NCBI GenBank assembly: GCA_020634515.1
Contig: JACKBL010000008.1
Span: 248,001 to 312,000, forward strand
DNA from: Ardenticatenales bacterium
GTDB taxonomy: Bacteria > Chloroflexota > Anaerolineae > Promineifilales > Promineifilaceae
Direction of reading: 5' to 3'
Length of the DNA: 64,000 nucleotides
Shown here: positions 31,001-39,200 of the stretch, piece by piece
How the letters are laid out: each line of letters starts with the position of its first letter
Numbering within the stretch: position 1 is the stretch's first letter
Translations under genes and position numbers: made by a program
The notes under the pieces: generated by a model
The model's database searches: none
What the model was told of the DNA's origin: nothing
The model's input: the letters and a program-made list of their open reading frames with translations, nothing else

Positions 31001-34000
31001 TGACCATCTGGTAGAGATCGACTGTCTCTTGAATATCGGGATTGTGATACCAGGAAAGCAAATAGGTGCTGATGTTGGCTCCCGCAAAAACGCCCACCAA
31101 TCCTTTGTATTTATCTGGGGCATACCCGGCTAACTCCAACGATTCCCAGGCGCATTCCAGGAATAGGCGGTGCTGCGGATCCATCATTTCCGCATCTCTG
31201 GGACTGTACCCAAAGAAGGCGGCATCAAACAGGTCAATATCATCCAGAATGGGGCGCGCCGCGACGAAGTTGGAGGCTTCCAACAGCTTGGGGTTTGTGC
31301 CGGCAGCGATCAGCTCTTCATCGCTGAAAAAGGAGATGGTTTCCACGCCATTGCACAAATTGTCCCAGAACTCAGCGATATTTCGCGCGCCAGGGAAGCG
31401 GCCATGCATACTGACAATGGCAATACCGTCATGCTCAATGTGTTTGCGCGCTTGCTTGCGCCGTTCCGTTAGCGCCGCCTTTTCGTGGTCCTCTTGCAAG
31501 GTTGGTCCAACCGGCCGCAAATATCGCGCCATGGCGCTCACGGTGGGCGCTTCAAACAGAGCCACTGCCGGCACTTGAATGTCCAATGCTTTTTGCATCT
31601 GCCGGATGACTTGCAGACCGATCAGGGAATTGCCGCCCAGATCAAAGAAATTATCGTGGATGCCAATTCCTTCAATACCGAGGACATTTTCCCAGATTGC
31701 GGCAATACGCTTTTCATACTCATTGGTAGCCGAAACATAGGAAGTTGTCAGTTCAGGCCGTGTATGGATTGTATGTACGCTGCCGGGTGGCGGTAACAAG
31801 GCTTCCAGCGCCACCCATTGCCGGAAGCGCTCTTCCAGGTCCCCCGTTGAGTTAATCAGGTGAGCCTCACCACTGGAGAGCGCCAGCAGGAAAGCGGTTG
31901 TGCCTTCCGCGGGTGACATCTCGAACTGCGAGACGGTCGTAGTGGCAAAAGGCGTATCAACCGCCGACATAGCCGAAAACTGCCAGGTATCCCAATTGAC
32001 ACTGCTCCACCGCGTGGCGCCCCCCTGGTTGTTTTGCGCCTGGGCAAAGCTATCCATGAATGCGTTCGCCGCCGCATAAGCGCCAAAACTTAGGCCGCCT
32101 AATACCGCGGAAAGTGAGGAGAACAAGAAGCAGAAATCAATCGCTTTGTCCGTCAGGATATTGTGCAGAGCGTAGACGCCATCAACCTTCGCCCCGAAAT
32201 GGGTGGAATAAACGTGTTCATTTGTATCCTGCAACCCCTTTAATACATCAGGCGTCGTGACGCCAGCCGTATGAATAATGCCGTTTAGTTGCCCAAAACG
32301 TTGATAAATGTCGTCTATTAAGGCGCGCATGGCCGCTTCATCGGCCGTATCCGCCAGCGCTACCATGACTTCGGCGCCGGCTGCTTCAATAGCCAGCACC
32401 TGTCGAATTCGCTGGCTGGTGCGATCATCGGGCGGTTGGTGCCGCAGCCAGTCGTTCCAGACATCACGAGGCGGCAAAGCAGAGCGACTGGTCAAAACAA
32501 GTTTTCCCTGTGTGCGCCGCGCCAGTTCTAAGGCAAGGGTCAGTCCAATGTGACCCAAGCCGCCCGTCAGCAAATAGACGCCATGGGGGCGCAGGGGGGC
32601 ATCAACGATTGAGGTTGTAAGCCGTTTGGGGATATACCGTTGCACGTAGCGCGCGTCGCCACGAAAGGCGACGGCAACTTCTGTCAGTGGAGCGCATAGT
32701 TCGGCTAAGAGTGGTTGGACAACGGTTTGTGGATTTGCCGGCACAGATGGTCCGGCGCTTACGTCTACCACGCGGCAGCGAATGTTTTGGTATTCCTGGG
32801 GAATAACGCGACACAAGCCCAAGACCGGTGACTGAGCCGGATTGAGTGGATAGCCGGCCACCGGTTGCGCCTGGTTGGTCATGACCGTCAGCTCAACTGC
32901 CTGGGCATCCCGTTGCTCGCCTAGCCCCTGCACCAGATAAAGCAGGCTGTTAAACCCGCGCCGCTGCGCTTCCTGGAAATGGTTACGGTTACTCAGGTCG
33001 ATTTCTGTCTGGTCCACGCTCCACATATGCACAATACGAGAGGGGATGGCGCCTGATTGCTGCCGGCATTTCGCCAAAACAAGCTCATAGTCTGCTCGTT
33101 CATCAGGGCGCGCCACAAATGTGAAATCATCTATTTGCGCGAATGTCTCGCCCGCCTCCACGCAAAAAACAGTAACATCCCGTTGTCGCAGTTGCTGTTG
33201 CAGCGCGGCTCCCAAACCCACCTTGTCCACAAAGAGCAGCCAGGGATCGGCCATTTCCGCATTGCTTGCATTGAGCAAAGGCCACTCCTCCCACACCTCC
33301 TCATAAAACCAGTCGGCAGGCTCGTCTCGTTTGCCGTTACGTGGATCTTCCTGCTTTGCCGGGGAGGCAAAACTATTAGGTAGCGGCTCAATCCAATAAT
33401 GCTCACGCTCAAACGGATAGGTAGGCAGCGGGATACGCTGACGGCGTTCTTCCTTGTAGAGATGTTGCCACTCAAACGCATAGCCCGTCAGCCACAACTT
33501 ACCGATTGTTTCCAAAAGGAAAGCCACATCGGAACGGGTGTCGAAAGCGGCGCGCAACGTGGGCAGGATTAACGACAACTGCTCTCGTTGACATAAAGGG
33601 TGTTGTTTGGCAAAAGAACTGAGCGATTGCCCAGGGCCGATCTCCAGCAAGATGCGATTCTTATCGGGCAGTAGCGCGGCTAAACCTTTATCGAACCGCA
33701 CTGTTTCACATAGATGACGCACCCAGTAGGCAGGATCGGTCGCTTCTTCATCTGTAATCCACGTACCGGTCACGTTTGAGAGGTAAGGAATCTGGGGAGG
33801 CTTAAGGGTGAATTGCCGCAGAAGCACCGTAAAATCATCTACCAGTGAGCGCATCATATGGGAGTGGAAAGCGTGCGTCGTCTCCAAAAGGCGCGTTGCC
33901 ACTTCCTTCTCCGCTAACTTCGCCTCAATCTGCGCGATTGCCTCTGGGTTGCCCGCCAGCACGCAGGTTTCCGCTGTATTAACCAATGCCAGAGAAACAG

Positions 34001-36116
34001 CGCTGCTTAAGAAAGGCTGTACGTCCGCCACGGACAGGGAAACTGCCAGCATACGCCCGCCCGGCAAGTTCTGGATCATCTGCGCCCGACGCGCTACCAG
34101 CGTCAACGCATCTTTCAATGAAAGTACGCCAGCGACGCAAGCAGCCACGTATTCGCCCAGACTGTGTCCGATCAAACTGTCTGGTGCGATACCCCATGAC
34201 AGCAAAAGTTGAGCCAGGGCGTAGTCAACGACAAAAACGGCCGGCTGGGACACATCCGTGCGGTTGAGCCGGGCATTCTCCTGAAGTCTGTTGCGATCCA
34301 GCATCTGGCGTAAACTAAAGCCCTTTTCCGCGGGGGCGGGAGCTTCTCCCGTAAACAGTTGCTGGCGCAGGTCAAACTGCAAAATGGGCTGTAAAAGGTC
34401 GCAACAGGTATCTACTGTCTGGCGGAAAACAGGTTCCACCTCATACAGTTCACGAGCCAGGTTGGGGTAATGATCGCCAATGCCGGCAAACATGAATGTA
34501 ACAGGGCGTGATTGGGTTGGATTGACGGCGCGGGACAGCCGTTCGCCGCCCTCGGCCAGCAGGCGCAGGAGTTCTTCTCTGTTTTGCGCAATCAGGAACC
34601 CGCGATGGGCAAAGGCGCTGCGTCCCATTTGCAGCGTGTAAGCGACGTCGGCCAGATTCTCTACCTGCTCCTCGTGCAAATAACGCCCCAGATTCCGCGC
34701 CAGGGTCGTCAGGGCGGTTGGCGTCTTGGCGGACAGGGGGAGTAGAAAGGCGGGGCGTCGCGGCGCGCTGGTTGGAATTTGGGGCGCTTCTTCAACAATG
34801 ACATGGGCATTTGTGCCACCCATGCCGAATGAACTGATGCCCGCCCGCCGGGGCATATCTTCATCAACAACCCAATCGCGCAGGGTGGTGTTCACATAGA
34901 AAGGCGTCTGGCCGAAGTCAATTTCGGGATTAGGTTGTTCGTAATGGAGGGTTGCGGGGATTTGTCTGTGTTGCAGCGCCAGGATCGTCTTAATCAGCCC
35001 GGTAATGCCCGCCGCCCGATCCAGATGGCCCAGGTTTGTTTTAACGGACCCAACCGCGCAAAAACCACGCTTGTCCGTATATTCGGCGAAGGCTTTGGTC
35101 ATGGCCGCGAATTCAACGGCATCTCCCAGAGCGGTACCGGTTCCGTGCGCTTCAAAATAGGTGATGGTTTCCGGATCGATGTCCGTGCTGGCCAGTGCTT
35201 CCAGGATGACGCCCGCCTGCCCGCGCACGCCGGGGGCGGTGTACCCGACGCGCATCGCGCCATCATTGGTGACTGCCCACCCTTTGATGACGGCATGTAT
35301 CGTGTCCCCATCCGCAATGGCGTCCGTCAGGCGCTTCAATAGGACGACTCCGACGCCATTTCCTAGCGGCGCCCCCTTGGCGCGAGCATCAAAGGCGCGA
35401 CAGCGCGCATCCGGCGAGGCAATTCCTCCTTCTTGATAGGTGTAGCCGATCTTTTGCGGGACGCTGATATGTACCCCGCCGGCCAAAGCCATGTCGCAAA
35501 CGCCAGACAATAGATTCTCACAAGCGACGCTGACGGCTACTAGCGATGTGGAGCAGTATGTTTGGACGGTGTAGCAAGGCCCGGTCAAATCCAAGAAATA
35601 GGCCACGCGGGTAGTCAAGGAGTCCTTGTCGTTGCCCAGAATGAGGGGCAACAAGCCGACGGATTCCTGTAGTTCTTGATTAGGATACAGGTTGTTGAGC
35701 AAGTAGGAACTAATGCCCGTGCCGGCAAAAACGCCAATTGAGCCGGCATAACGTCCCGGATCATAGCCAGCGTGTTCCAGAACGTTCCAGGCCGCTTCCA
35801 CGAATAATCGTTGCTGGGGATCCATGATTTGCGCTTCGCGCGGCGTCAGGCCAAAAAACGAAGCGTCAAACATCTCAATATCATCTAAAATGGCGCCAGC
35901 TTTGACATAATTAGGGTCCTTCAGCACGGATGGATTGGCGCCGGCCCGCAGCACATCCTCATCAGAGAATTGGGTAATTGATTCCACCCCATCGCGTAAG
36001 TTTTGCCAAAACCGGCGTATATCGGCTGCCCCAGGGAAGCGCCCGGCCATGCCAATAATGGCAATGTCGTTTGCTGTATTGTCAAGATTCAGATCAGGCA
36101 TCTTTAGATTTTCCAC
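22041..36116 (-). CDS. Type I polyketide synthase PKS-3, three modules (KS-AT-KR-ACP x3)
   Basis: A 4691-residue three-module synthase, the largest gene here. Module 1: KS Cys near 189 (QTYCSTS), AT FAGIGDHY, GHSLGEY near 651 and HAFHS, KR near 1188 with GAYAAANAF, ACP Ser near 1497. Module 2: KS Cys near 1735 (QTFCSTS), AT FAGVGDQY, GYSLGEY near 2203 and HAFHS, KR near 2736 with VAYTAANIF, ACP near 3043. Module 3: KS Cys near 3281 (QTFCSTA), AT FAGVGDHY, GYSLGEY near 3755 and HAFHS, KR near 4301 with GGGPGQFDYAAAN, ACP LGGNSLVG near 4620. Each post-AT region starts with a WFYxxxW marker. No DH, ER or methyltransferase is seen. HAFH suggests malonyl-type ATs, but which one takes the ACP-bound extender is not readable. 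The C-terminus (RLARGEKRREKNLEKRNRYKR region) is a basic tail like that of PKS-4. The start is GTG 36116 with AGG 8 nt upstream, or ATG 36101. The gene follows a stem-loop repeat after PKS-2. Confidence 0.96.
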   Translation of the reverse strand: MENLKMPDLNLDNTANDIAIIGMAGRFPGAADIRRFWQNLRDGVESITQFSDEDVLRAGANPSVLKDPNYVKAGAILDDIEMFDASFFGLTPREAQIMDPQQRLFVEAAWNVLEHAGYDPGRYAGSIGVFAGTGISSYLLNNLYPNQELQESVGLLPLILGNDKDSLTTRVAYFLDLTGPCYTVQTYCSTSLVAVSVACENLLSGVCDMALAGGVHISVPQKIGYTYQEGGIASPDARCRAFDARAKGAPLGNGVGVVLLKRLTDAIADGDTIHAVIKGWAVTNDGAMRVGYTAPGVRGQAGVILEALASTDIDPETITYFEAHGTGTALGDAVEFAAMTKAFAEYTDKRGFCAVGSVKTNLGHLDRAAGITGLIKTILALQHRQIPATLHYEQPNPEIDFGQTPFYVNTTLRDWVVDEDMPRRAGISSFGMGGTNAHVIVEEAPQIPTSAPRRPAFLLPLSAKTPTALTTLARNLGRYLHEEQVENLADVAYTLQMGRSAFAHRGFLIAQNREELLRLLAEGGERLSRAVNPTQSRPVTFMFAGIGDHYPNLARELYEVEPVFRQTVDTCCDLLQPILQFDLRQQLFTGEAPAPAEKGFSLRQMLDRNRLQENARLNRTDVSQPAVFVVDYALAQLLLSWGIAPDSLIGHSLGEYVAACVAGVLSLKDALTLVARRAQMIQNLPGGRMLAVSLSVADVQPFLSSAVSLALVNTAETCVLAGNPEAIAQIEAKLAEKEVATRLLETTHAFHSHMMRSLVDDFTVLLRQFTLKPPQIPYLSNVTGTWITDEEATDPAYWVRHLCETVRFDKGLAALLPDKNRILLEIGPGQSLSSFAKQHPLCQREQLSLILPTLRAAFDTRSDVAFLLETIGKLWLTGYAFEWQHLYKEERRQRIPLPTYPFEREHYWIEPLPNSFASPAKQEDPRNGKRDEPADWFYEEVWEEWPLLNASNAEMADPWLLFVDKVGLGAALQQQLRQRDVTVFCVEAGETFAQIDDFTFVARPDERADYELVLAKCRQQSGAIPSRIVHMWSVDQTEIDLSNRNHFQEAQRRGFNSLLYLVQGLGEQRDAQAVELTVMTNQAQPVAGYPLNPAQSPVLGLCRVIPQEYQNIRCRVVDVSAGPSVPANPQTVVQPLLAELCAPLTEVAVAFRGDARYVQRYIPKRLTTSIVDAPLRPHGVYLLTGGLGHIGLTLALELARRTQGKLVLTSRSALPPRDVWNDWLRHQPPDDRTSQRIRQVLAIEAAGAEVMVALADTADEAAMRALIDDIYQRFGQLNGIIHTAGVTTPDVLKGLQDTNEHVYSTHFGAKVDGVYALHNILTDKAIDFCFLFSSLSAVLGGLSFGAYAAANAFMDSFAQAQNNQGGATRWSSVNWDTWQFSAMSAVDTPFATTTVSQFEMSPAEGTTAFLLALSSGEAHLINSTGDLEERFRQWVALEALLPPPGSVHTIHTRPELTTSYVSATNEYEKRIAAIWENVLGIEGIGIHDNFFDLGGNSLIGLQVIRQMQKALDIQVPAVALFEAPTVSAMARYLRPVGPTLQEDHEKAALTERRKQARKHIEHDGIAIVSMHGRFPGARNIAEFWDNLCNGVETISFFSDEELIAAGTNPKLLEASNFVAARPILDDIDLFDAAFFGYSPRDAEMMDPQHRLFLECAWESLELAGYAPDKYKGLVGVFAGANISTYLLSWYHNPDIQETVDLYQMVIGGDKDALPTTVSYKLNLKGPSFAVQTFCSTSLVATHLACQSLRSGECDIALAGGVSIRVPAKQGYLFQEGGMGSSDGHCRTFDARANGTLFGDGVAIVVLKRLEDALADGDQIYAVIKGSAVNNDGSLKVGYTAPSVAGQVEVIAAALENAGIHPETIGYVEAHGTATKLGDPIEVTSLTKAFQRQTNKKHYCALGSVKTHVGHLDRAAGVTGLIKAALSVKNGVIPPNLHFETPNPEIDFENSPFFVVTQLTPWQRENSAPRRASVNSLGLGGTNVHLIIEEPPPAKHSEPTRPWQLIPLSARTETALEQSTTNLAHYLRQNPGADLADTAYTLQTGRYSLEYRRMLVCQNVSDATQILESGDPTQLFTRHQPDVNRSVAFMFAGVGDQYANIARELYVAEPAFREVINHCAGFLRPILGLDLREILYPAATDNGTANTGVDLRRMLKRAGNAPTDSEAPLNRTDIAQPAVFVIEYALAQLLLQWGVRPEMLVGYSLGEYVAACVAGVLTLEDALTLVARRAQMIQELPAGCMVAVSISEAAVQPFLHDEIALAAVNGPQNCVLAGPPAAISDLEQQLGQRGYTYRRLETTHAFHSTMMAAILPAFTRLVATVKLHPPQIPYLSNVTGQWITPEEATDPEYWGRHLCQTVRFGDSLSILLRQDDLFLLEIGPGQSLGSFAKQHPDSQRKHLNVIAPTLRHAYDRHSDIAYLLKSLGRLWLSGYELDWTALHGHTYRRRLALPTYPFERQRFWIDPEPGLLAAGPQPTVATQRKENIADWFYLPAWTETPLATQNKRAVETCLLFEDSVGLGSDLGTHLQRQQKRVIRVTAGEQFAQQAADRFSLRPDITADYQALFAALQRANALPDTIIHAWSVTPLSPPAAQIDQFQAAQKNGFYSLLALTKAMTEAMDVFAQPQIFVLSNNMQPVAGTFPLYAEKSTILGPCRVIPQEIRSVRCRAIDMVMPANGLETEALINQLLAEINTSVPDVTIAYRGQTRYVQTFTPETLVAKPTEKQIRPGGVYLITGGLGGIGLALADYLVRQYQARLVLTSRSGLPAPDTWDTWLAARGKDDPTSRKIQKVRALKALGGEVLVLGADVSDEAQMQAVIDRTRTHFGALNGVVHGAGLVSLDAVKVIQNMDTATCEAHFRPKAHGLYVLDKVLADCDLDFCVLLSSVSSVLGGLGFVAYTAANIFMDTYAHARDYAGKNRWTSVNWDTWRVGLHDSELFANATVAVFEMTPEEGTEAFARAIASSKTQLVNSTGDLQARIRQWVLFSDNAHKSSGKRRSYARPTLATGYVAVTNEYEKRIAAIWEDVLGINQIGIHDNFFDLGGNSLIGLDVVARLQKEFQTQISPVALFEAPTINALARYLQPAHAVAEPHAEAEILQDRRRKARQTIDNQGIAVIALNGRFPGAQSVGQFWENLCNGVDSISRFTDEELQESGIDPTLFSKPNYIKARPIIAEADLFDAGFFGYSPREAELLDPQYRVFLQCAWESLELAGYDSDRYGGLIGVFAGSNISTYLLGWYSDPELSASINDSQMVISGDKDSLTTIVSYKLNLRGPSFAVQTFCSTALVATHLACQSLLHGECDMALAGGVAIRAPQKQGYLYEEGGQESPDGYCRTFDAQAKGTLFGDGVGVVVLKRLTDALEDGDTIHAVIRGSAINNDGSLKVGYTAPSVAGQAAAVITALENAGIDPETVGYIEAHGTATELGDPIEIASLTQAYRQFTDKKGFCAIGSVKTNVGHLDRAAGVVGLIKTVMTVKNGLIPPSLYFQQANPAIDFDNSPFFVNTTLNPWPTQEGNPRRAGLNSLGMGGTNAHVIVEEPPAQPPSGPTRPWQLLLLSARTESALDTATMNLAHYLRQHPETNLADAAFTLQSGRRAFACRRMVVCRDTADALEALESLSPQRVWSGYQPDISRPIAFMFAGVGDHYLRMAQELYQEESVFYDAVEACCRVLYPFLGVKVRDWLYPPDQAAPSKTNGTGIDLRSMLGRNGARGDTSQPTASSRLHETSVAQPIVFVIEYAMARLLMSWGIQPQALIGYSLGEYVAACLAGVLSLGDALTLVATRAQMIQGLDAGAMLSVSASLTEIQPFLSEEVSLAAHVGRKMCVLAGSPAAIEQVKPQLTQQEISFRQVDSSHAFHSTMMNPLRESLTELVQSIQLHPPRIPYISNVTGDWITDEQATDPGYWARHMTQPVRFFDALTTLLQTKEQVIIEVGPGQALGSFAKQHPSCNREQAGLILSTMRASYDQQSDIAYILNTLGKSWLLGLSPDWSSFYGQEKRRRIPLPTYPFERQSYWLKPTPRHLQAKAGTRKARTLEESMTALPRQEIDGWFYMPVWNQKAALIPANTDKETAQNECWLLFADKTGMAAKVATWLQARHHPVVSVTVGSAFSRTGDGQYVVRPDSRDDYVSLLGELQGRGLTVTHIVHMWGVTANDQALSGYDFLTSKLDLGFNSLFSLTQAIGESDLADCQLSIVTSDVYPVTGDENLCPEKTLVAGAYKVIPQEYPRIACRLIDVALLPDWDRNAGKLFQNLLGELTAPVVEDAIALRRQQRWVQAFDQVQLPPLPETGPPWLRPGGTYLITGGLGGIGLAMANHLAQQTNVNLILISRSGLPPRAEWDAILKREGTERGTGRKIHGVRELEATGANLLIMGADVANEQQMQAVVQESITRFGRIHGVLHTAGMPGNGLIQLKTPEMASSVLMPKVMGTLVLDRVLKDVELDFFACFSSMNAVTGGGPGQFDYAAANAFLDGYAHYYADHERVVTAMDWGEWLWDAWQEGLEGFNPDVRAALVAHRQKYGISFAEGYDGLSRIITHGLPHVVISTRDFHEVVAGRKTFNIDAILAYGRGDQESRARYPRPSLRNSYVAPRNEIEQKIAALWGDILGIEEIGVMDNFFDLGGNSLVGLDMVARLKKVFQMDKVPAHVIYEAPSVSELAKFLQADQGAKEISIAQRLARGEKRREKNLEKRNRYKR

Positions 36117-36185
36117 TGTTCCTACCTGTTGGAACTATCCGGCCTTCATGAAGAAACCGGGGTTGTTTTTCTTAGAATGAGCCTC

Positions 36186-36279
36186 AGGGTTCGCGCGCAA
36201 TTAACTTTGGACTATCCGATAAGTGAGAACCCTTGCCGCGCATCCGTCACTTTCGGACTTATAAACGGATGCGCCCTTA
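36186..36279 (+). repeat. 94 bp stem-loop repeat D1, ending at the PKS-2 stop codon
   Basis: Similar over its whole length, in inverted orientation, to 48092-48185. Its core is a perfect 10 bp hairpin, GCGCATCCGT (36238-36247) and ACGGATGCGC (36265-36274). The minus-strand TAA of PKS-2 (36279-36277) is at its edge, so the hairpin would form in mRNA immediately after PKS-2. No U-run follows on the transcript. It could serve as a processing or partial-termination site between PKS-2 and PKS-3, or be a passive mobile repeat. A nearby AAACCGGGGTTGTTTTTC stretch (36154-36172) also has relatives near 47.93-48.0 kb. Confidence 0.72.
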
Positions 36280-39200
36280 TGAACGGGCGAGACCTCGTCT
36301 CTGACGTCGTTCTTTGCGTTTTTGCCCCCGTTCTCTGTTGGCCGACAACGTTTTGTCGGTTTCCTCATTAGGGGAAATGAGTTTGTATAGTTCGCTCACT
36401 GTAGGCCCTTCATATAAGGATGCCGCGGAGAGGGCGATGCCAAACGCCTGCTTCAAACGGGCGATGATCATCATGCCAAGCAACGAGTTGCCCCCCAATT
36501 CCAGGAAATGGTCATGGATGCCCACGCTGTCCATGGCCAGCACATCGGCCCAGATAGCGGCTATGGCCCTCTCTGTTTCATTGCTGGGCGCCACGTAGGG
36601 ATTGCGTAGATTGGGGCGCGGGTGGGTTGTTTGCTGCCGTGTTCGGGATACATCTTGCAGAAAATCCGTGATCGTAAACGAGTATTGGCGCGCCATTGTG
36701 GCCTGCAAATCCAGGGGAGATACCAGCACCTGGGGCAGCGGCGTCGCCAAAACACGCCAGAGTGCTTCCTCTCCTTCAGCAAAACTAATCCCATAAGTCT
36801 GGCGTATTTGCCGTATCTGCTCATAGACGCCGGGAACATCCGCTGCCATGTTGGATTGCCACGTGTCCCATTGCCACAGCCCCCAATCAATGGTGACGGC
36901 GTTGATTCCATGGTGGCTTTGCAGATAGTGGGAAAACGCACCGAGGAAAGCGTTGGCCGCGCAATAGTCTACTTCTCCCAGCCCACCCATAACGGCCCCC
37001 AGGGACGAATACAAAACGATGAAGTCAAGGGTTTGTTGTGTTTGCCGCAGGATATTGTGCAGCATGACACTACCCTGCACCTTGGGGCGCAGCACTTGTG
37101 CGGCTACATCGGGCGCTTTGGCCTGGATCAATCCTTCTCCGGGCACGCCGGCCACATGAAACACGCCATGAATGTGACCGAAACGGGCGTGCGCTTCCGC
37201 GATGACCTGTTGCATTTGTGCTTTGTCCGCAGCATCCGCCGTGGCAGCCAATACTTCGGCCCCTGACTCCTCCAACGCCAGGATCTGGCGAATGCGGTTC
37301 CGCGTGGAAACAGGCGCATTCTCGTCCACAAGCAGTGACGACCAGGCCGTGCGCGGCGGCAGGGGGGACCGCCCGACCAATATCAGTCTGGCCTGAAATT
37401 TCTTCGCCAGAGATCGCGCCAGCGCAAAGCCGATGCCTCCAAAGCCGCCGGTAATCAGGTAAACGCCGCGTTGGCGTAGCAAGTCCAGACCGGATTGCTT
37501 GTGAGTTAGTTTTGCCGGCACGAATGACTGTACCCACCGAGAACGACCGCGATAGGCAACCACGGTTTCCGCAATATCGCCTGATAGTTCTGGCAAAAGT
37601 TGCATGGCGATGGCCCTGGATTCTGCCGGCAACGCCACGTCAATGCTCTGACACCGGATGTGGGGATACTCCTGGGGAATAACCCTGATCATTCCCAACA
37701 TCGTTGCTTTTTCGGGACACGTCGCTTCCCCGCCAGACATGTCCTGCATATTGTTGGAAATAACGTGCAGTTGAATGGGCGTAGTCGTTTGCTGCTTTCC
37801 CAGAGCTTGCGCCAGAAAAAGCAAGCTATAAAAACCAAGTTCCTGCGCCTGGGTAACGCTGTCTTCATCAACCACTACCCTCTCCTTAGTCCATACATTC
37901 CACAAATGAACGATGTGATCAGGTGCAAGGTTGAGTAGAGAAAGATGGTGCAGCAGGTCTTCGTACTCCTGACTCAGTTGAGGATTAATCGTATAGAATC
38001 CTTGTTGGAGCCGTTGGAAAGCGTCGCCAGCCGTGACGACGATGACTTGATCCCCTCGCTGCCGCAATTGCGTCGCCAGTGCCGTACCTACCCCCAAAGC
38101 GTCCGCGAACAAAAGCCAATTCTGCGGCCGCGTTTCCGGGGCATTGTTGGGGGGCAGCAGCGGGACGCGCTGCCATGTCGGCAGATGGAACCAATCGTCC
38201 ATTTCTTGCTTCGCCATGCTCGTTTGCGCCGGGGCTGGCGGCAGAGATAACTCAGGGCTGGCCGGCCGAGAATGGTGAGTCCAGTACTGCTGACGTTCAA
38301 AGGGATAAGTGGGAAGAGGAAGCCGGCGGCGAGAAGCCTGGGTGTGAAAGCCTGACCAATCTATGGCGCAGCCGCTCAGCCAGAGTTGACCCAGCGAACG
38401 CACCATAAACGCCTGGTCTGAAGTTGCGTCGTGCGCGGAGGGTAGAGATGACAGAACAATTGGATCATTGGCGCTGGCCCTGGCCGGGTGCTGCATAGCC
38501 ATACTACCCAACATCTGCCCTACGCCCACCTCGACCAGGATATTTCCCGGCTTTTCCCACAGCGCACGAACCCCATCCGCGAAGCGCACAGGTTGGCGCA
38601 TATGGGTAGCCCAATAACGCGGGTCAACGGCCTGCTCGTCAGTAATCCACGTTCCCGTTACGTTGGAAATATAGGGGATTTGTGGTGGTCTCCGCTCGAA
38701 TTGCGCGACAAGTTGGGTCAGCTCGTCCATGATTGGTGTCATTGCCCGCGAATGGAAAGCGTGGGTGGTCGATACCGGGCGACAGGCAATCCCTCTGGCT
38801 ATAAGCGTTTGTTCCAGGTCTGCTATGGCCGTGGGTGATCCGGCTACGACGCCCATCGTTGGGCCGTTGATCCCGGAAAGCGAGACGGCCTCAGAAAGCA
38901 GAGGGGCGATGGATTCTTCTGGTAGAGCGACGGCCAACATGCTTCCCGCGGGCAGGGCATCAATCATTTGCGCTCTTCGCGCAACCAGTTGCAACGCATC
39001 TTCAAGAGAAAAAACGCCGGCCAGGCAGGCTGCCACGTATTCCCCGAGGCTGTACCCGATCATCGCCTGTGGCTGAATTCCCCAGGACATCCACAGTTGC
39101 GCCAGCGCGTACTCCAAGACAAATAAAGCGGGCTGTGCCAGTGAGGTCTGTTTGAGCGATCCTGAAACGTCTTTCTTATTGGCGCGCCCCAGCATCTGCC